NCBI GenBank assembly: GCA_902778895.1
Contig: CACYZF010000008.1
Span: 62,001-126,000, forward strand
Length of the DNA: 64,000 nucleotides
Origin: an uncultured bacterium
Lineage (GTDB): Bacteria > Verrucomicrobiota > Lentisphaeria > Victivallales > UBA1829
Direction of reading: 5' to 3'
This document shows positions 9,615 to 18,946 of the stretch, piece after piece. How positions within the stretch are numbered: position 1 is the first letter of the stretch; each line of letters begins with the position of its first letter. The notes below the pieces were generated by a model. It saw nothing but the letters and a program-made list of their open reading frames with translations, did not search any database and was not told the origin of the DNA. The position numbers were made by a program, and so were the translations under genes.

Positions 9615-11333
9615 TCACTTGTTTAATGCCCATTGGCGCTGACGACCTTCATGCCCGACAACCCTGATAATGTTCTGTTTCCTTAATGATGTAAGAAGAT
9701 TTCCAATTTTTTGTTCTTTTTGCATGTCGTTAAGAGAATCTGGCAGTTTCTCGATCAGAAGATCCCGTATTTGTTTTCTTGTCGCACGACCATATTGTTT
9801 AAGATATTTCACAATAAAATCGCGATAGTATTGATCATCAAAAGCTCTGTTTTTGATATATGTTGCTTCCTCTTTGATCGTCTTTGCGACCTCTGCCGAA
9901 AAATACAGGTTGTTTGCTCTTCCTTCAACCAGATGATGCTTTCTCAGGAATGCAATCGCATCCTTCGACATATTTTTTCCATGACTCTTTTGCACCTGGT
10001 CAAGAAGAAAAACCGTTTCCAAATCAAGCTCGGGATGTTCGAAAAGGATATAGGTATAGCGTTCATCCAAAACTTTCCCATAGACCTTCACGGAAACCTG
10101 ATTCTCTGTCTGCAGATCGTAATCCGGCATGGGGAAGAATTTTTCTTTTTGTATGCGGTAAACCTTTTTGATTCCGCTTGTCGCGGTGTCGATCATATGA
10201 AACTTCACCATTGCATCCGCCAGAAGCTGATTGCGGTAAAACGGCGGATTATATGTTTTCTGAAGGACCGTTTCCACGCTCTGAGGCAGAAATTCTCCGG
10301 GATTGGAGATGCTGATACAGTCGTCCTCTTCATTAACATAAATGCGACCGCCAATCTGATAGTTGGAATGGGCAATGCAGTTGTTCATGAGTTCGCGCAA
10401 AAGCCATGTGTCGTACTGTTGTGTTTCTTTGGGAAACAACGACAATTGATCTGGCATATAGCGATATGTCAGGATACGAATATGGGAAAACATCTTTTCC
10501 GTTACCGTCAGAAATGGAATTCCGGCGATCTCATAGTCCTTGACCGTTCCGTCAGGCGCAATCAGCCGCCACATCATACTGGGCGCACTCTCAAACAGAT
10601 TGTCATATTCCGGGTTGCCAAGAAGAAGCATGGCGGCATTGGTAACTCTTCCCTCTGTCATAAGCTTGAGTTTCGTAAGGAATTCCTCATCGGTCAGCCC
10701 GTCCACCTCTTCCGAAATATGAGGCTGGTTCATCTTTTCCTTGTACTTCGTCCGGGCAAAAGCAATCGCATCCTTATCCAAATGATCGATTGACGCACCC
10801 GGCAGGATCTGTCTTGACCAGTCTCTCCGTTGCTGATTCCGTATCATATCGATTTTATATTGCTGCAGAGGGACAAGACTATCCCCGTTGCGGGCATAGT
10901 ATCTCGTTTTCCATTCCGTAGGCATACCGGCAACAGCCGCCGGGATCTTGAACATAAGAACCCTTCGGGCCTGTCCTTCGTACACGGGATATAATTCGAT
11001 TACATCAAGAAATGTCATCCCATCGGTCGTTTCCTTGCTGATCTCGTACTTGAATCTCTCAATCAATGCGGAATCCCCCTGCTTAAATGATGATCCGACA
11101 GGATATTTCTGCTTCTGTTCGCTCACACCGAGGATCAACCAGCCATATTGCTGATTTTTTAAATTTGCTTCATTGCTTATGGCGGAGAAATACTGTCCGA
11201 TCTTATCTTCGGAATACTGCCCCTTTGCCTCCTTGAACTCGACGATCTCATGTTCCCAGCGTTCCATGAGAGTGACAAGCAAATCATAATACTCCGCGTT
11301 CGGAGATGTTTTGTCATATACAAATTCGTTCAT
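9615..11333 (-). CDS. AlbA_2 (Schlafen-type) and HATPase-like protein
   Basis: A 572-residue protein. Residues 20-150 match the AlbA_2 / Schlafen core, with HEIVEFKEAKGQ, GWLILGVSE and RYYARNGDSLVPL. The middle resembles the RecG-like HATPase_c_4 region that often follows AlbA_2 (ELMNNCIAHSNYQIGGRIYV, then ISISNPGEFLP). The C-terminal 100 residues look like a winged helix (ATRKQIRDLLIEKLPDSL). Such proteins are usually called transcriptional regulators or ATP-binding proteins, and some occur in defence clusters. GGAGG stands 6 bases before ATG 11333. The gene lies between the Gabija-like pair and the DruE-like gene, just after a truncated copy of the 5' end of the latter, so it appears to have been swapped into this slot. 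Confidence 0.85.
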   Translation of the reverse strand: MNEFVYDKTSPNAEYYDLLVTLMERWEHEIVEFKEAKGQYSEDKIGQYFSAISNEANLKNQQYGWLILGVSEQKQKYPVGSSFKQGDSALIERFKYEISKETTDGMTFLDVIELYPVYEGQARRVLMFKIPAAVAGMPTEWKTRYYARNGDSLVPLQQYKIDMIRNQQRRDWSRQILPGASIDHLDKDAIAFARTKYKEKMNQPHISEEVDGLTDEEFLTKLKLMTEGRVTNAAMLLLGNPEYDNLFESAPSMMWRLIAPDGTVKDYEIAGIPFLTVTEKMFSHIRILTYRYMPDQLSLFPKETQQYDTWLLRELMNNCIAHSNYQIGGRIYVNEEDDCISISNPGEFLPQSVETVLQKTYNPPFYRNQLLADAMVKFHMIDTATSGIKKVYRIQKEKFFPMPDYDLQTENQVSVKVYGKVLDERYTYILFEHPELDLETVFLLDQVQKSHGKNMSKDAIAFLRKHHLVEGRANNLYFSAEVAKTIKEEATYIKNRAFDDQYYRDFIVKYLKQYGRATRKQIRDLLIEKLPDSLNDMQKEQKIGNLLTSLRKQNIIRVVGHEGRQRQWALNK

Positions 11334-11430
11334 TTTGTACCTCCGTATTTCGTTTCGTCATCGGGAACGTCGTCTCAATATAATCCCCGATGCCCTTTTC
11401 CAATTGTTTTGCAAGTATGGATGGTAACAT
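11314..11430 (-). pseudogene. Truncated 5' end of a second druE-like gene
   Basis: From ATG 11430, with GAGGAG upstream, the frame encodes the same first 25 residues as the DruE-like protein (MLPSILAKQLEKGIGD, then YIETTFPMT). It then diverges and stops after 38 codons, inside the start of the AlbA_2 gene. Over the 75 shared bases (11356-11430 against 9417-9491) I count nine differences, all at third codon positions and all silent. The copy therefore descends from a functional but diverged druE allele rather than from a recent local duplication. It marks a recombination edge. Confidence 0.85.
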
Positions 11431-11463
11431 GCCGTCAGTTCTCCTCAATATCAAACTGCATTG

Positions 11464-12588
11464 TTATTTCGTATAGGAGTCTTTCAACTTTTTAAAGATG
11501 GAAGCCTTGATTAAATATAGATCCCCCTTGCTTCTAGTCAATGCCACATATAGTTTATTAATTGTTGACAAAGATATTCTCGCAACAGAAAAGTCTTCCT
11601 TGTCCAGCCCTTCAAATTGATCCGTTAGTATGACACACGCCACATCCACGGTATCTCCTTTGGAATAGGACCAATTCATGGCATTAAATGAATAATTAGC
11701 TGCCGAGTTATACACTAACTTTTGAATTGATGGATTCTGCAGGATGGCATCTATTTGCTCTTCTGCAAGCCATGTAATACCTCCCTGGTTAATCCCTGTC
11801 GACTCAATGTTGATGCCCAGTTTTTCTCTTACGAATGCGCAAATAGCCTCCGGGCATCTTCTTGATCTATTCAGAGTCGTTTCATCCACAGAATAGTTGT
11901 CTTGTTTCAATTTAGCCACATAGTCTGTGTATCCCACATCCGCCTTTTTATTCTTGAAAGGCCTCCCTGTATTATTGATTCCCGATACAGAATGTTGGTA
12001 ATAATCTCCCACAAGGAGAACGCAGCTTAAGAGATTTGACAGTGTATCAATTAAATCGTAATCATGTTCTCTGAAGTCTTGAAATTCATCTATGAGCACC
12101 TGGTCGAAAAACAGGTTCAACCGAGCTGCCGCCCTCTTAATTAACGATTCTCTTCCTCGCTTTACATACACGACTAGTTCGGATATTGTCGCACAGTAAT
12201 ACTGGTTTCCCTTCGTGATATAATGTCCGAGTTGATCTTTCCTTTTGTATTTCGGATTAGCGACAACGCCGCCGTAACCGTTTTCTATTCTTTGGGGCGG
12301 TGGATCGACAGTCGTGATCCCTTTACTCCGGAAGTCTTGATTATCGAAAAAATCTGCGATTGTTGGCTCGTAGGGACAAATGAAGTGCCGGTATACAAAC
12401 GAGTCAAACGTCATAACAGTCGTTCGTTCGGGAATACTTCCATGCGCATCTATCAATTCTTTTCTGATGTTGTGGATATTCTCATGGGTAAATGCCAAAA
12501 TCAGATTCCGCTTTTGCGGATCGATGCTGTGGCAAATATGGTATGTTTTCCCCGCGCCCGCAACTGCAAGAATTACCCGCTTATCCAT
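11464..12588 (-). CDS. Short UvrD-type helicase, GajB-like
   Basis: A 374-residue superfamily 1 helicase. Walker A is AVAGAGKTYH at residues 8-17, Walker B is LIDEFQDF near 167 with GDYYQHSVSG after it, and motif VI is LYVALTRSKGDLYLI near 350. It is shorter than Gabija GajB (close to 500 residues) and appears to lack much of the accessory subdomains. The start overlaps the 3' end of the OLD nuclease gene by 16 bases, so the two are translationally coupled, the usual layout of gajA-gajB. In Gabija, GajB senses DNA ends and licenses the GajA nuclease; the same role here is inferred. Confidence 0.82.
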   Translation of the reverse strand: MDKRVILAVAGAGKTYHICHSIDPQKRNLILAFTHENIHNIRKELIDAHGSIPERTTVMTFDSFVYRHFICPYEPTIADFFDNQDFRSKGITTVDPPPQRIENGYGGVVANPKYKRKDQLGHYITKGNQYYCATISELVVYVKRGRESLIKRAAARLNLFFDQVLIDEFQDFREHDYDLIDTLSNLLSCVLLVGDYYQHSVSGINNTGRPFKNKKADVGYTDYVAKLKQDNYSVDETTLNRSRRCPEAICAFVREKLGINIESTGINQGGITWLAEEQIDAILQNPSIQKLVYNSAANYSFNAMNWSYSKGDTVDVACVILTDQFEGLDKEDFSVARISLSTINKLYVALTRSKGDLYLIKASIFKKLKDSYTK

Positions 12589-14153
12589 CTGATCGCTTCC
12601 TTTACATATTGAGGGGTTGCATATTCTTGGGAGGACATAAGCATAAAGTAGGCAACATCCACCTTGTTATTTAGCATTCTCCCAAGAACAGGACCATAAT
12701 CATTGCCATGGAACAAATACGGGGTATTTGGCTTGACTTTAATCTGCTTGTCCAATAGGACTTGATTTTCCTTATAAATGCAGACTTCCCAAGTCCAGTC
12801 CTGAATATCTCTAGCCATAAAAACATGTTGCAGATTATTGGCTCCGTTGAAAGCGTTCGCCTCGTCAATCCTTTCCTGTTTTCCGTCGTTGTCGGTTATC
12901 ACAGCTATTTTTTTGTTGGTCGCTTTCGCTATCGCGAGATAATGGTGAAAAGAGATACCGTTGCAGGAGATTACCGTCACTTCATCTTCCTCAATCGTTT
13001 TTCCCGTCAGTCTTTGATAGAAATAGGGAACCAGTAAAAACTCCGTCGCACCCTCCACCAATATGGCTTTCTTGGAAAGCAGCAACTGCAAAAACGCATT
13101 ATCATCTGCCTTTACAAAGAAATTCGCTACTTTGGGATTTACAGTTTGTAATGATTTTGCGCCTTCCTCCGTAATCCATAGAACATTGTTCAAATTCAGT
13201 CTGCTGGCGATCATATTGCTGTGCGTGGCAACGATGATCTGCGATGTTTCCTGTTGGTCGGATATCTCCTGAAGCATTTTCCGCAGCGTAGTAAAACTCA
13301 AATGATTTTCCGGTTCTTCCATCATGATGACACTCACCCCGCTTCCCCGGTCGAGCGCAATCTTTGTTTTAATCAGGCTCTCCATGCCGCTTCCCCGGTT
13401 TTCGAGCGGAATAGAGTTCTCATAAACGGATAAAACAGTCTCTAATACCACTTTTTTGCCGTCGATGCCGAACTTTCTTTTTTCATCAATCGGCGGCAAC
13501 CCGGTTTGTTCAAATGCCTGATCCAATTTGTCGCGGAATGTATTCTTGGCTCTTATTCGCGTACTTTCATCATATTTATTTGCAAACAACGTTCTATTGT
13601 AGTAGTTGAATGATGAAACCGCACCATTGTTCGTTGTATCGATGGAAATAAAGTTGATCGGACGCTTTACCATCTGATAAGGTCTGTTGGCAAAGGTCGT
13701 CCAAGTCATGGAATAATACTCATACGGAATTCGTCCTTCATTGATTATCTCATCCAGACCATCGCCGATTTCTTCATCAAATTTACATTCAAAACGGATG
13801 CCGTATTTTTCAGGCTGCGGTTTGCGCACTCCATACACTTCTCCATAAAAGTACTCCGCATTGTTCTGATCCGGATCAAGTTCCAATTCGACCTCAATCA
13901 CGATTCTGGGAAGAGTCTTGATGCCGGGATGTTCCTGAAACGCCTTGACCACATCTACATTGAAAAGATCCCGCAGGATTGCCTTGTCAGCATTTCTGTA
14001 CTGTTGATTCAGGACAGTGCGCAAGGCATCCAGAACCGTGCTCTTTCCTGCTTCGTTCTCTCCAACAAGAATATTCATGTGTTCGTTAAAGTCCATCTGA
14101 AGGGAAACAAACTTCTTGAACCCCTCAATGATCAGATGCTTGATGTGATTCAT
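12573..14153 (-). CDS. OLD-family ATPase-TOPRIM nuclease, GajA-like
   Basis: A 526-residue ABC-type ATPase fused to a TOPRIM nuclease. Walker A GENEAGKST is at residues 32-40, Walker B with catalytic Glu is IMMEEPENH near 278, and the switch histidine is in IVATHSNM. TOPRIM acidic residues are seen in LVEGATE near 368 and ITDNDGK near 420. Length and order fit class 2 OLD proteins and GajA of Gabija. It overlaps the methyltransferase gene by 4 bases (ATGA) and the UvrD-type gene by 16. Predicted job: cutting phage DNA when nucleotide levels or DNA ends signal infection. PARIS AriA is another OLD-like relative, but a UvrD partner favours Gabija. Confidence 0.87.
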   Translation of the reverse strand: MNHIKHLIIEGFKKFVSLQMDFNEHMNILVGENEAGKSTVLDALRTVLNQQYRNADKAILRDLFNVDVVKAFQEHPGIKTLPRIVIEVELELDPDQNNAEYFYGEVYGVRKPQPEKYGIRFECKFDEEIGDGLDEIINEGRIPYEYYSMTWTTFANRPYQMVKRPINFISIDTTNNGAVSSFNYYNRTLFANKYDESTRIRAKNTFRDKLDQAFEQTGLPPIDEKRKFGIDGKKVVLETVLSVYENSIPLENRGSGMESLIKTKIALDRGSGVSVIMMEEPENHLSFTTLRKMLQEISDQQETSQIIVATHSNMIASRLNLNNVLWITEEGAKSLQTVNPKVANFFVKADDNAFLQLLLSKKAILVEGATEFLLVPYFYQRLTGKTIEEDEVTVISCNGISFHHYLAIAKATNKKIAVITDNDGKQERIDEANAFNGANNLQHVFMARDIQDWTWEVCIYKENQVLLDKQIKVKPNTPYLFHGNDYGPVLGRMLNNKVDVAYFMLMSSQEYATPQYVKEAIRWISG

Positions 14154-17100
14154 GATAATTCCTCCTTTTTCCCATACTTCTTCTCGAAGAATTTCCAGGC
14201 TGTTTCGTAATCCTGCTCACGGTCGCAACGGTCGAACGGTGCGACATATTCTATGGTACGCTCCACAGGCCCACCGGGCATGGTGTCGTCGGTAATGGTG
14301 CGATAGAACTTCTTCCCTGCAGGAGCGCCTTTGATACCATTTTCCCATTCTTTGCGTTCAAAGCCTACACCTGAAAGTCCTTTGTTGTTGGTAAAAACAA
14401 TTCTTCCATTACTGTCATACCAAGTATCTTTTTCATATTCATTCAGAACAGGGAATTGCAGCCTGAACATTGTTTTTAATTCGTCTAAAGTAATTCCCAA
14501 TGCAAATGAACACAAAACATCTAATTCTACTAAAGCCTGCCTACGTTCATAATCCGTTCTTAATGGAGATGTATAGCACCAATTCTCAATTAAGCCACTA
14601 TATTTCTTATGCGAAAGACGGTTGTCTTTCTTTGTCCAGCTAAGAACATTTTCTTTAAAACACTTTTGCATATCTTTCCATATGTTCGAAAAATATGAAT
14701 TAACACAGTTCAACAATAATGCCCGCGCTTGAATATCTGAAGAATATTTTGATTTAGCCATCGGCAATCTCAATATGGTGTCTGAATACAAATTGGATTT
14801 TCCTAAAATCTTAATGAAAAAATCAAATGGCAAAGAAATAAACAGTCCTGCGCTAAGCACAAGAAGCTTTGTGTCATCAAATTCACATCCTATCAGACCA
14901 TTTGTGTGTGCTGTTTGCGGTGGCACCAAAGCAGAAATCAATGTCCTCTCACCATCAATATTAAGCATTTTTCTTGAAACAAGCCTATATTTTTGATTAG
15001 TAGGTTGTTTGGAAAAATTGCAGGGAATCCTTTTTGTATACTCATCCATACCGCAAATTGGGATATAATTACATCTTTGCAAATAGTCTGTTCGTATTTC
15101 GCATAAATCAATACAGTCAAATGCTCTATGAGTACTACAATTCCTTTGAGATGCTTTGAATAACGGATTACCCAACCCAATATGTGGACCTGAATAAATC
15201 AAATCGAGTGCGCTTTCCGGAAAATGTACATCTCTCTTTATTGTTTTGTCCTCCTGTGCAACCGTTTCATGCCACATTTCAGATATAAACAGCGAATTAC
15301 CTAGAGAATAATATCTATCACTGTTTCTTGTAAAGCAACGAAGTATATCAATAAATGGCTGACCTTGTAGAACGGGAAGACGGGCACCATGCCAATCTCT
15401 ATTCTCCTCCTCACTGTCATCAAAAATCTCAGAGAACAGTTTAAGAGTTTCATCTGTGACTATTATAACTCTTTGTCTGCTTCCTTGAGTATTCCAAATA
15501 TTGTTTTCATCTTTTATCCCCTTCAATTCTGTGTCATTCGACATATCAAAGCTCTCATCAATTGTACTGGGATAAAAAAGATTTGATATTGACATAAAAC
15601 TTGAACGTTCTTTCTTCGAATATATATTAATCGAATAGACTTCGCGATTAGCAACTTCCGAAAACAATTTCAGTTCATTTCTAAATTGAAAATGATAAAC
15701 TAACTTTTTATATTGCTGTTTACGAAAAGCCTCAGCTTTTGGATCATTATAAATACCATCTGGGTGTAATAATCCGGCAGCACCTTTTTCTGAAAGAATG
15801 CTCCATGCTTGTGGTAAAAAACACTTGTATAGGTTTGTCTGTTGGCCAGACAACATCTCGTAATTATGAACAGATGAATAGTAATTAATCTGTCCCGTTT
15901 GTTCTATATACGAGGTAATATATTCTTTTTCTGCATCATGATTCCTTAATGTTTCATTTCTCAACGAGGATGTCGCTGTAGCACTTAGTTTTTTTACAGA
16001 GAATGATGGATTATAATCAGATAGTATTCCTTGTTCCTCCCATGTTAATTTTATCCATGGCGGATTGCCAAGAACAAGGTCAAACCCACCACGCTCTGCA
16101 AACAAATCGGCGAATTCAAGTTCCCAATGCATGAAGTGGTTATGTTCCGCAATTTCGCGCACCAAAGCAAGCCTCGGGAACAGGGTACAGAGGTTGTCGA
16201 TATCCACCGTATTCTGTTCGGGGAAGAGGTCTCGAATCTTTCCGATGATCTCCTCACGCTCCGTGGGGAACAGGCTCAGCTGTTCGTCTTCCATGAGGTT
16301 TTTGCCTTTTGTGGTGAAAGTCCCAACAAGGATCAGGTTCAGATCATTCAGAAACTCGCTGCGGCTTGGCAGCAAATCCGCTTTGTCGATCGGCCAAAAC
16401 CAAAGCGCGCACCAGTAGTCCATGGCAAACTTCAATCTTGCATACGGTCCTGCATTCTTCATGTGTTCGGACTTATACAACTTGGAGAGAATCTGGTCTT
16501 TCTGTCGAATCGTCGTATGGGAATCGGTGGCTGTATCGCTGTATCCGTAAACGGAAAGCCGATCCTGCGTCTCCTGCTCCACTGTCTGCCGCAGCTTGAT
16601 CTGATTGTTCCACAGGTCATCAATGACCTCGGAAAGCCCGCGCAGAGTTTCAATATCGCTGAGGTTATACGGCGCTGTGAACTTCTTGTTCCATTCCGTC
16701 ATTGCCTTGATGTTTTTTGGTTCCAGCGATTTGATGACCTTATCGGTATAACTGCACATGCCGGGATCGCCCAGAAGGAAGTGATAGATCTGAGCATTCC
16801 CACGCCGTTTCTTTCGTTCCGTTCCCAGCGGCACACGCTCCGGCGCATTTTCATACCAATGCAGCCCCTTGGATGTGGCTGTCAGGGCTGCTTCCTGGTA
16901 ACATTGACGGCGTGCTCCGATCAGGGAGTTGCCGTTCACGAGCTGCGTACCGAACCACGGTACAAAACCGCCCTCATAGATCGTGTTAAGCCACAGGGAT
17001 ACTTCCGCCAGCTCCACGGCGATAGGATTCAGGTCGATGCCGTAGACATTGCGGTCGGCGATATACATCTTGACCTTTTGGAGTTCCTGCAGGCGCTTTT

Positions 17101-18946
17101 CAGCGGGGATCATTTCCCCCTGTTCTTTCTGTTTTCTATCAAGATATGCTTCCGCGATCTGGTTAATAGCTTCATTCAAGAATGCCGCACTGCCCATAGC
17201 CGGTTCGCAGATGGTCAGGTGAAGAATCTCGTCGGCTTTTTTGTCCTCCAGCAGTTCCTTCAGCGCATACTTTACCAGGCACTTCGTCAATACTTCCGGC
17301 GTGTAGTAGGAGGCGGATTTTTCCCGTTCACGTCCGGCAAGACGGTAGATGAAGGTGCCTTTTTCGTATTTGCGGAGCTGTCCCCTCCTGTATCTCCCGT
17401 CAGGATCGTCCTTTTCGTAACGGACACGTTCATCCTCGGTGTACTGATCCAATTCTTCTTCCGCAACGAAGTATCCGACATCCAGCTCGTTGAAACTGTC
17501 CCCTGCCCGCTTTACCTCAAACAGGGTATGTTCCGCGATGAAGCCTCTGTAGGAAAGCAGCGCCTCATAAACGGATCCCATCTGGTTGATTCCGAGGTTC
17601 GCATAGGAGATACGACCTCGACGGTCGTTCCGTCGGCCGGTTTCACGTGTCAGGCTCATGAGATCGATGATGCGCAGCATGACGGAATTGCGCAGTTTCG
17701 CCCCCGTAATCATTTTTGTGTATTCCGGGTCGAAGATGTGTGCCTTCAGGGGAGCAATCACAAACATGTCGTGGAGGCTTTCCTCCTGCGAGTATTTCAG
17801 GATTTCCTCCTCGGTCGCCGGATAGCCGTTATAGATCAGGTCATACAGCTTGGAAAGAGTTTCATGCAGATAGTAACCGCTGCCGACTTCCGTAACCTCA
17901 TCGCGGATGTCATCCGCGATGTCACGCAGGCTTTCCAGCGAGTAACCTGTCAGGTAGGCCTGTGCCTTGATTGGCGCATAGCCTAATTCCGGACGAGCCT
18001 CAATGAAGAGCACGAAGAGCATGCGGTACATATACCGCAGACACTCAATGGTCAGCTGCCCGGCATCCACAGGATCGGCATTTAGATCACGTCCTTGGCG
18101 AGTCGCCATGTCATACAGCACTTCATTGCCGAGAAGCTCAATACTCTCACGCAGGGCATATTTCAGATCCTGCGATACGCCCGCGGCATGTTTCTGGGAG
18201 TTGGCGTCAAGCTCGTCCAGCAAGGCCGTTCCTTCCTCCGGACAAAGACTGGTGCGGTGAAGCAGAACCGCCATCGCCTGCAAGGTGGATTCTTCGTGAC
18301 GGCTGAATATCTCTTCCAGTTCAAATTGCAGATACCGCTTCTCATTCCATTTATTTCGGTCGATCAGCGCAATCTGGTTCATACCGATCAGGATGATGAA
18401 GCGCGGCGGCTCCGCCTGCCCAAACAAAATCTTTGTAACAAGATCTTCATTCGGAATCGTGGTCAGGCTTTCGGGGGAAACCGCATTCAGTCCTTCCTCG
18501 CCGATTCCCTGAGCGGCGAAACAGTATTTATCCAGGATGGCCGCCTCTTTGTCCTCCGAGGTCGCAAGCAGAACCCATAGCAAGGGCGCACCGTTCGGCT
18601 TTTTCAGTTCCAGATATACGGGAACCTTCGTCGTGTCATCAATATCGACCCACTCCGGAGCTGCCTCCGGATATCCGAGAGCCGACAGGTATATATCCGC
18701 AAGGGTGCATATGTTCGCCAATGTCTGCGTATCGAGCTTTGAACGAAGGAATCTGTCATGGATGGGATAATACTGCCGTGCGGCATCCCTCAGGAGCGAC
18801 CACGGAGTGCGCACACCTTCACCGTCCTTCGCATCCGCTCTCCATTTTGAAATGGTTTCGGACGCGTTCTCCTCGAAGATGGAGGCGAAATAGTGGTTGG
18901 TATAGTATTCGTTCTGGTTTGTAATACCGGTCAAATCCATGCTCAT
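14150..18946 (-). CDS. Large adenine-specific DNA methyltransferase, DrmMI/PglX-like
   Basis: A 1598-residue class I N6-adenine methyltransferase. Motif I is CEPAMGSAAFL near residue 582, followed by YGIDLNPIAVELAEVSLWLN. Catalytic motif IV is LGNPPW near 960. The long N-terminal and C-terminal parts probably serve target recognition, as in DISARM DrmMI, BREX PglX and type IIG enzymes. I see no clear PD-(D/E)XK nuclease motif, so it likely marks self DNA rather than cutting. Its start overlaps the SNF2 stop by 4 bases and its end overlaps the OLD nuclease gene by 4. The stretch 14,500-16,000 is locally more A+T rich, which may mark an exchanged target-recognition region. Confidence 0.88.
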   Translation of the reverse strand: MSMDLTGITNQNEYYTNHYFASIFEENASETISKWRADAKDGEGVRTPWSLLRDAARQYYPIHDRFLRSKLDTQTLANICTLADIYLSALGYPEAAPEWVDIDDTTKVPVYLELKKPNGAPLLWVLLATSEDKEAAILDKYCFAAQGIGEEGLNAVSPESLTTIPNEDLVTKILFGQAEPPRFIILIGMNQIALIDRNKWNEKRYLQFELEEIFSRHEESTLQAMAVLLHRTSLCPEEGTALLDELDANSQKHAAGVSQDLKYALRESIELLGNEVLYDMATRQGRDLNADPVDAGQLTIECLRYMYRMLFVLFIEARPELGYAPIKAQAYLTGYSLESLRDIADDIRDEVTEVGSGYYLHETLSKLYDLIYNGYPATEEEILKYSQEESLHDMFVIAPLKAHIFDPEYTKMITGAKLRNSVMLRIIDLMSLTRETGRRNDRRGRISYANLGINQMGSVYEALLSYRGFIAEHTLFEVKRAGDSFNELDVGYFVAEEELDQYTEDERVRYEKDDPDGRYRRGQLRKYEKGTFIYRLAGREREKSASYYTPEVLTKCLVKYALKELLEDKKADEILHLTICEPAMGSAAFLNEAINQIAEAYLDRKQKEQGEMIPAEKRLQELQKVKMYIADRNVYGIDLNPIAVELAEVSLWLNTIYEGGFVPWFGTQLVNGNSLIGARRQCYQEAALTATSKGLHWYENAPERVPLGTERKKRRGNAQIYHFLLGDPGMCSYTDKVIKSLEPKNIKAMTEWNKKFTAPYNLSDIETLRGLSEVIDDLWNNQIKLRQTVEQETQDRLSVYGYSDTATDSHTTIRQKDQILSKLYKSEHMKNAGPYARLKFAMDYWCALWFWPIDKADLLPSRSEFLNDLNLILVGTFTTKGKNLMEDEQLSLFPTEREEIIGKIRDLFPEQNTVDIDNLCTLFPRLALVREIAEHNHFMHWELEFADLFAERGGFDLVLGNPPWIKLTWEEQGILSDYNPSFSVKKLSATATSSLRNETLRNHDAEKEYITSYIEQTGQINYYSSVHNYEMLSGQQTNLYKCFLPQAWSILSEKGAAGLLHPDGIYNDPKAEAFRKQQYKKLVYHFQFRNELKLFSEVANREVYSINIYSKKERSSFMSISNLFYPSTIDESFDMSNDTELKGIKDENNIWNTQGSRQRVIIVTDETLKLFSEIFDDSEEENRDWHGARLPVLQGQPFIDILRCFTRNSDRYYSLGNSLFISEMWHETVAQEDKTIKRDVHFPESALDLIYSGPHIGLGNPLFKASQRNCSTHRAFDCIDLCEIRTDYLQRCNYIPICGMDEYTKRIPCNFSKQPTNQKYRLVSRKMLNIDGERTLISALVPPQTAHTNGLIGCEFDDTKLLVLSAGLFISLPFDFFIKILGKSNLYSDTILRLPMAKSKYSSDIQARALLLNCVNSYFSNIWKDMQKCFKENVLSWTKKDNRLSHKKYSGLIENWCYTSPLRTDYERRQALVELDVLCSFALGITLDELKTMFRLQFPVLNEYEKDTWYDSNGRIVFTNNKGLSGVGFERKEWENGIKGAPAGKKFYRTITDDTMPGGPVERTIEYVAPFDRCDREQDYETAWKFFEKKYGKKEELS

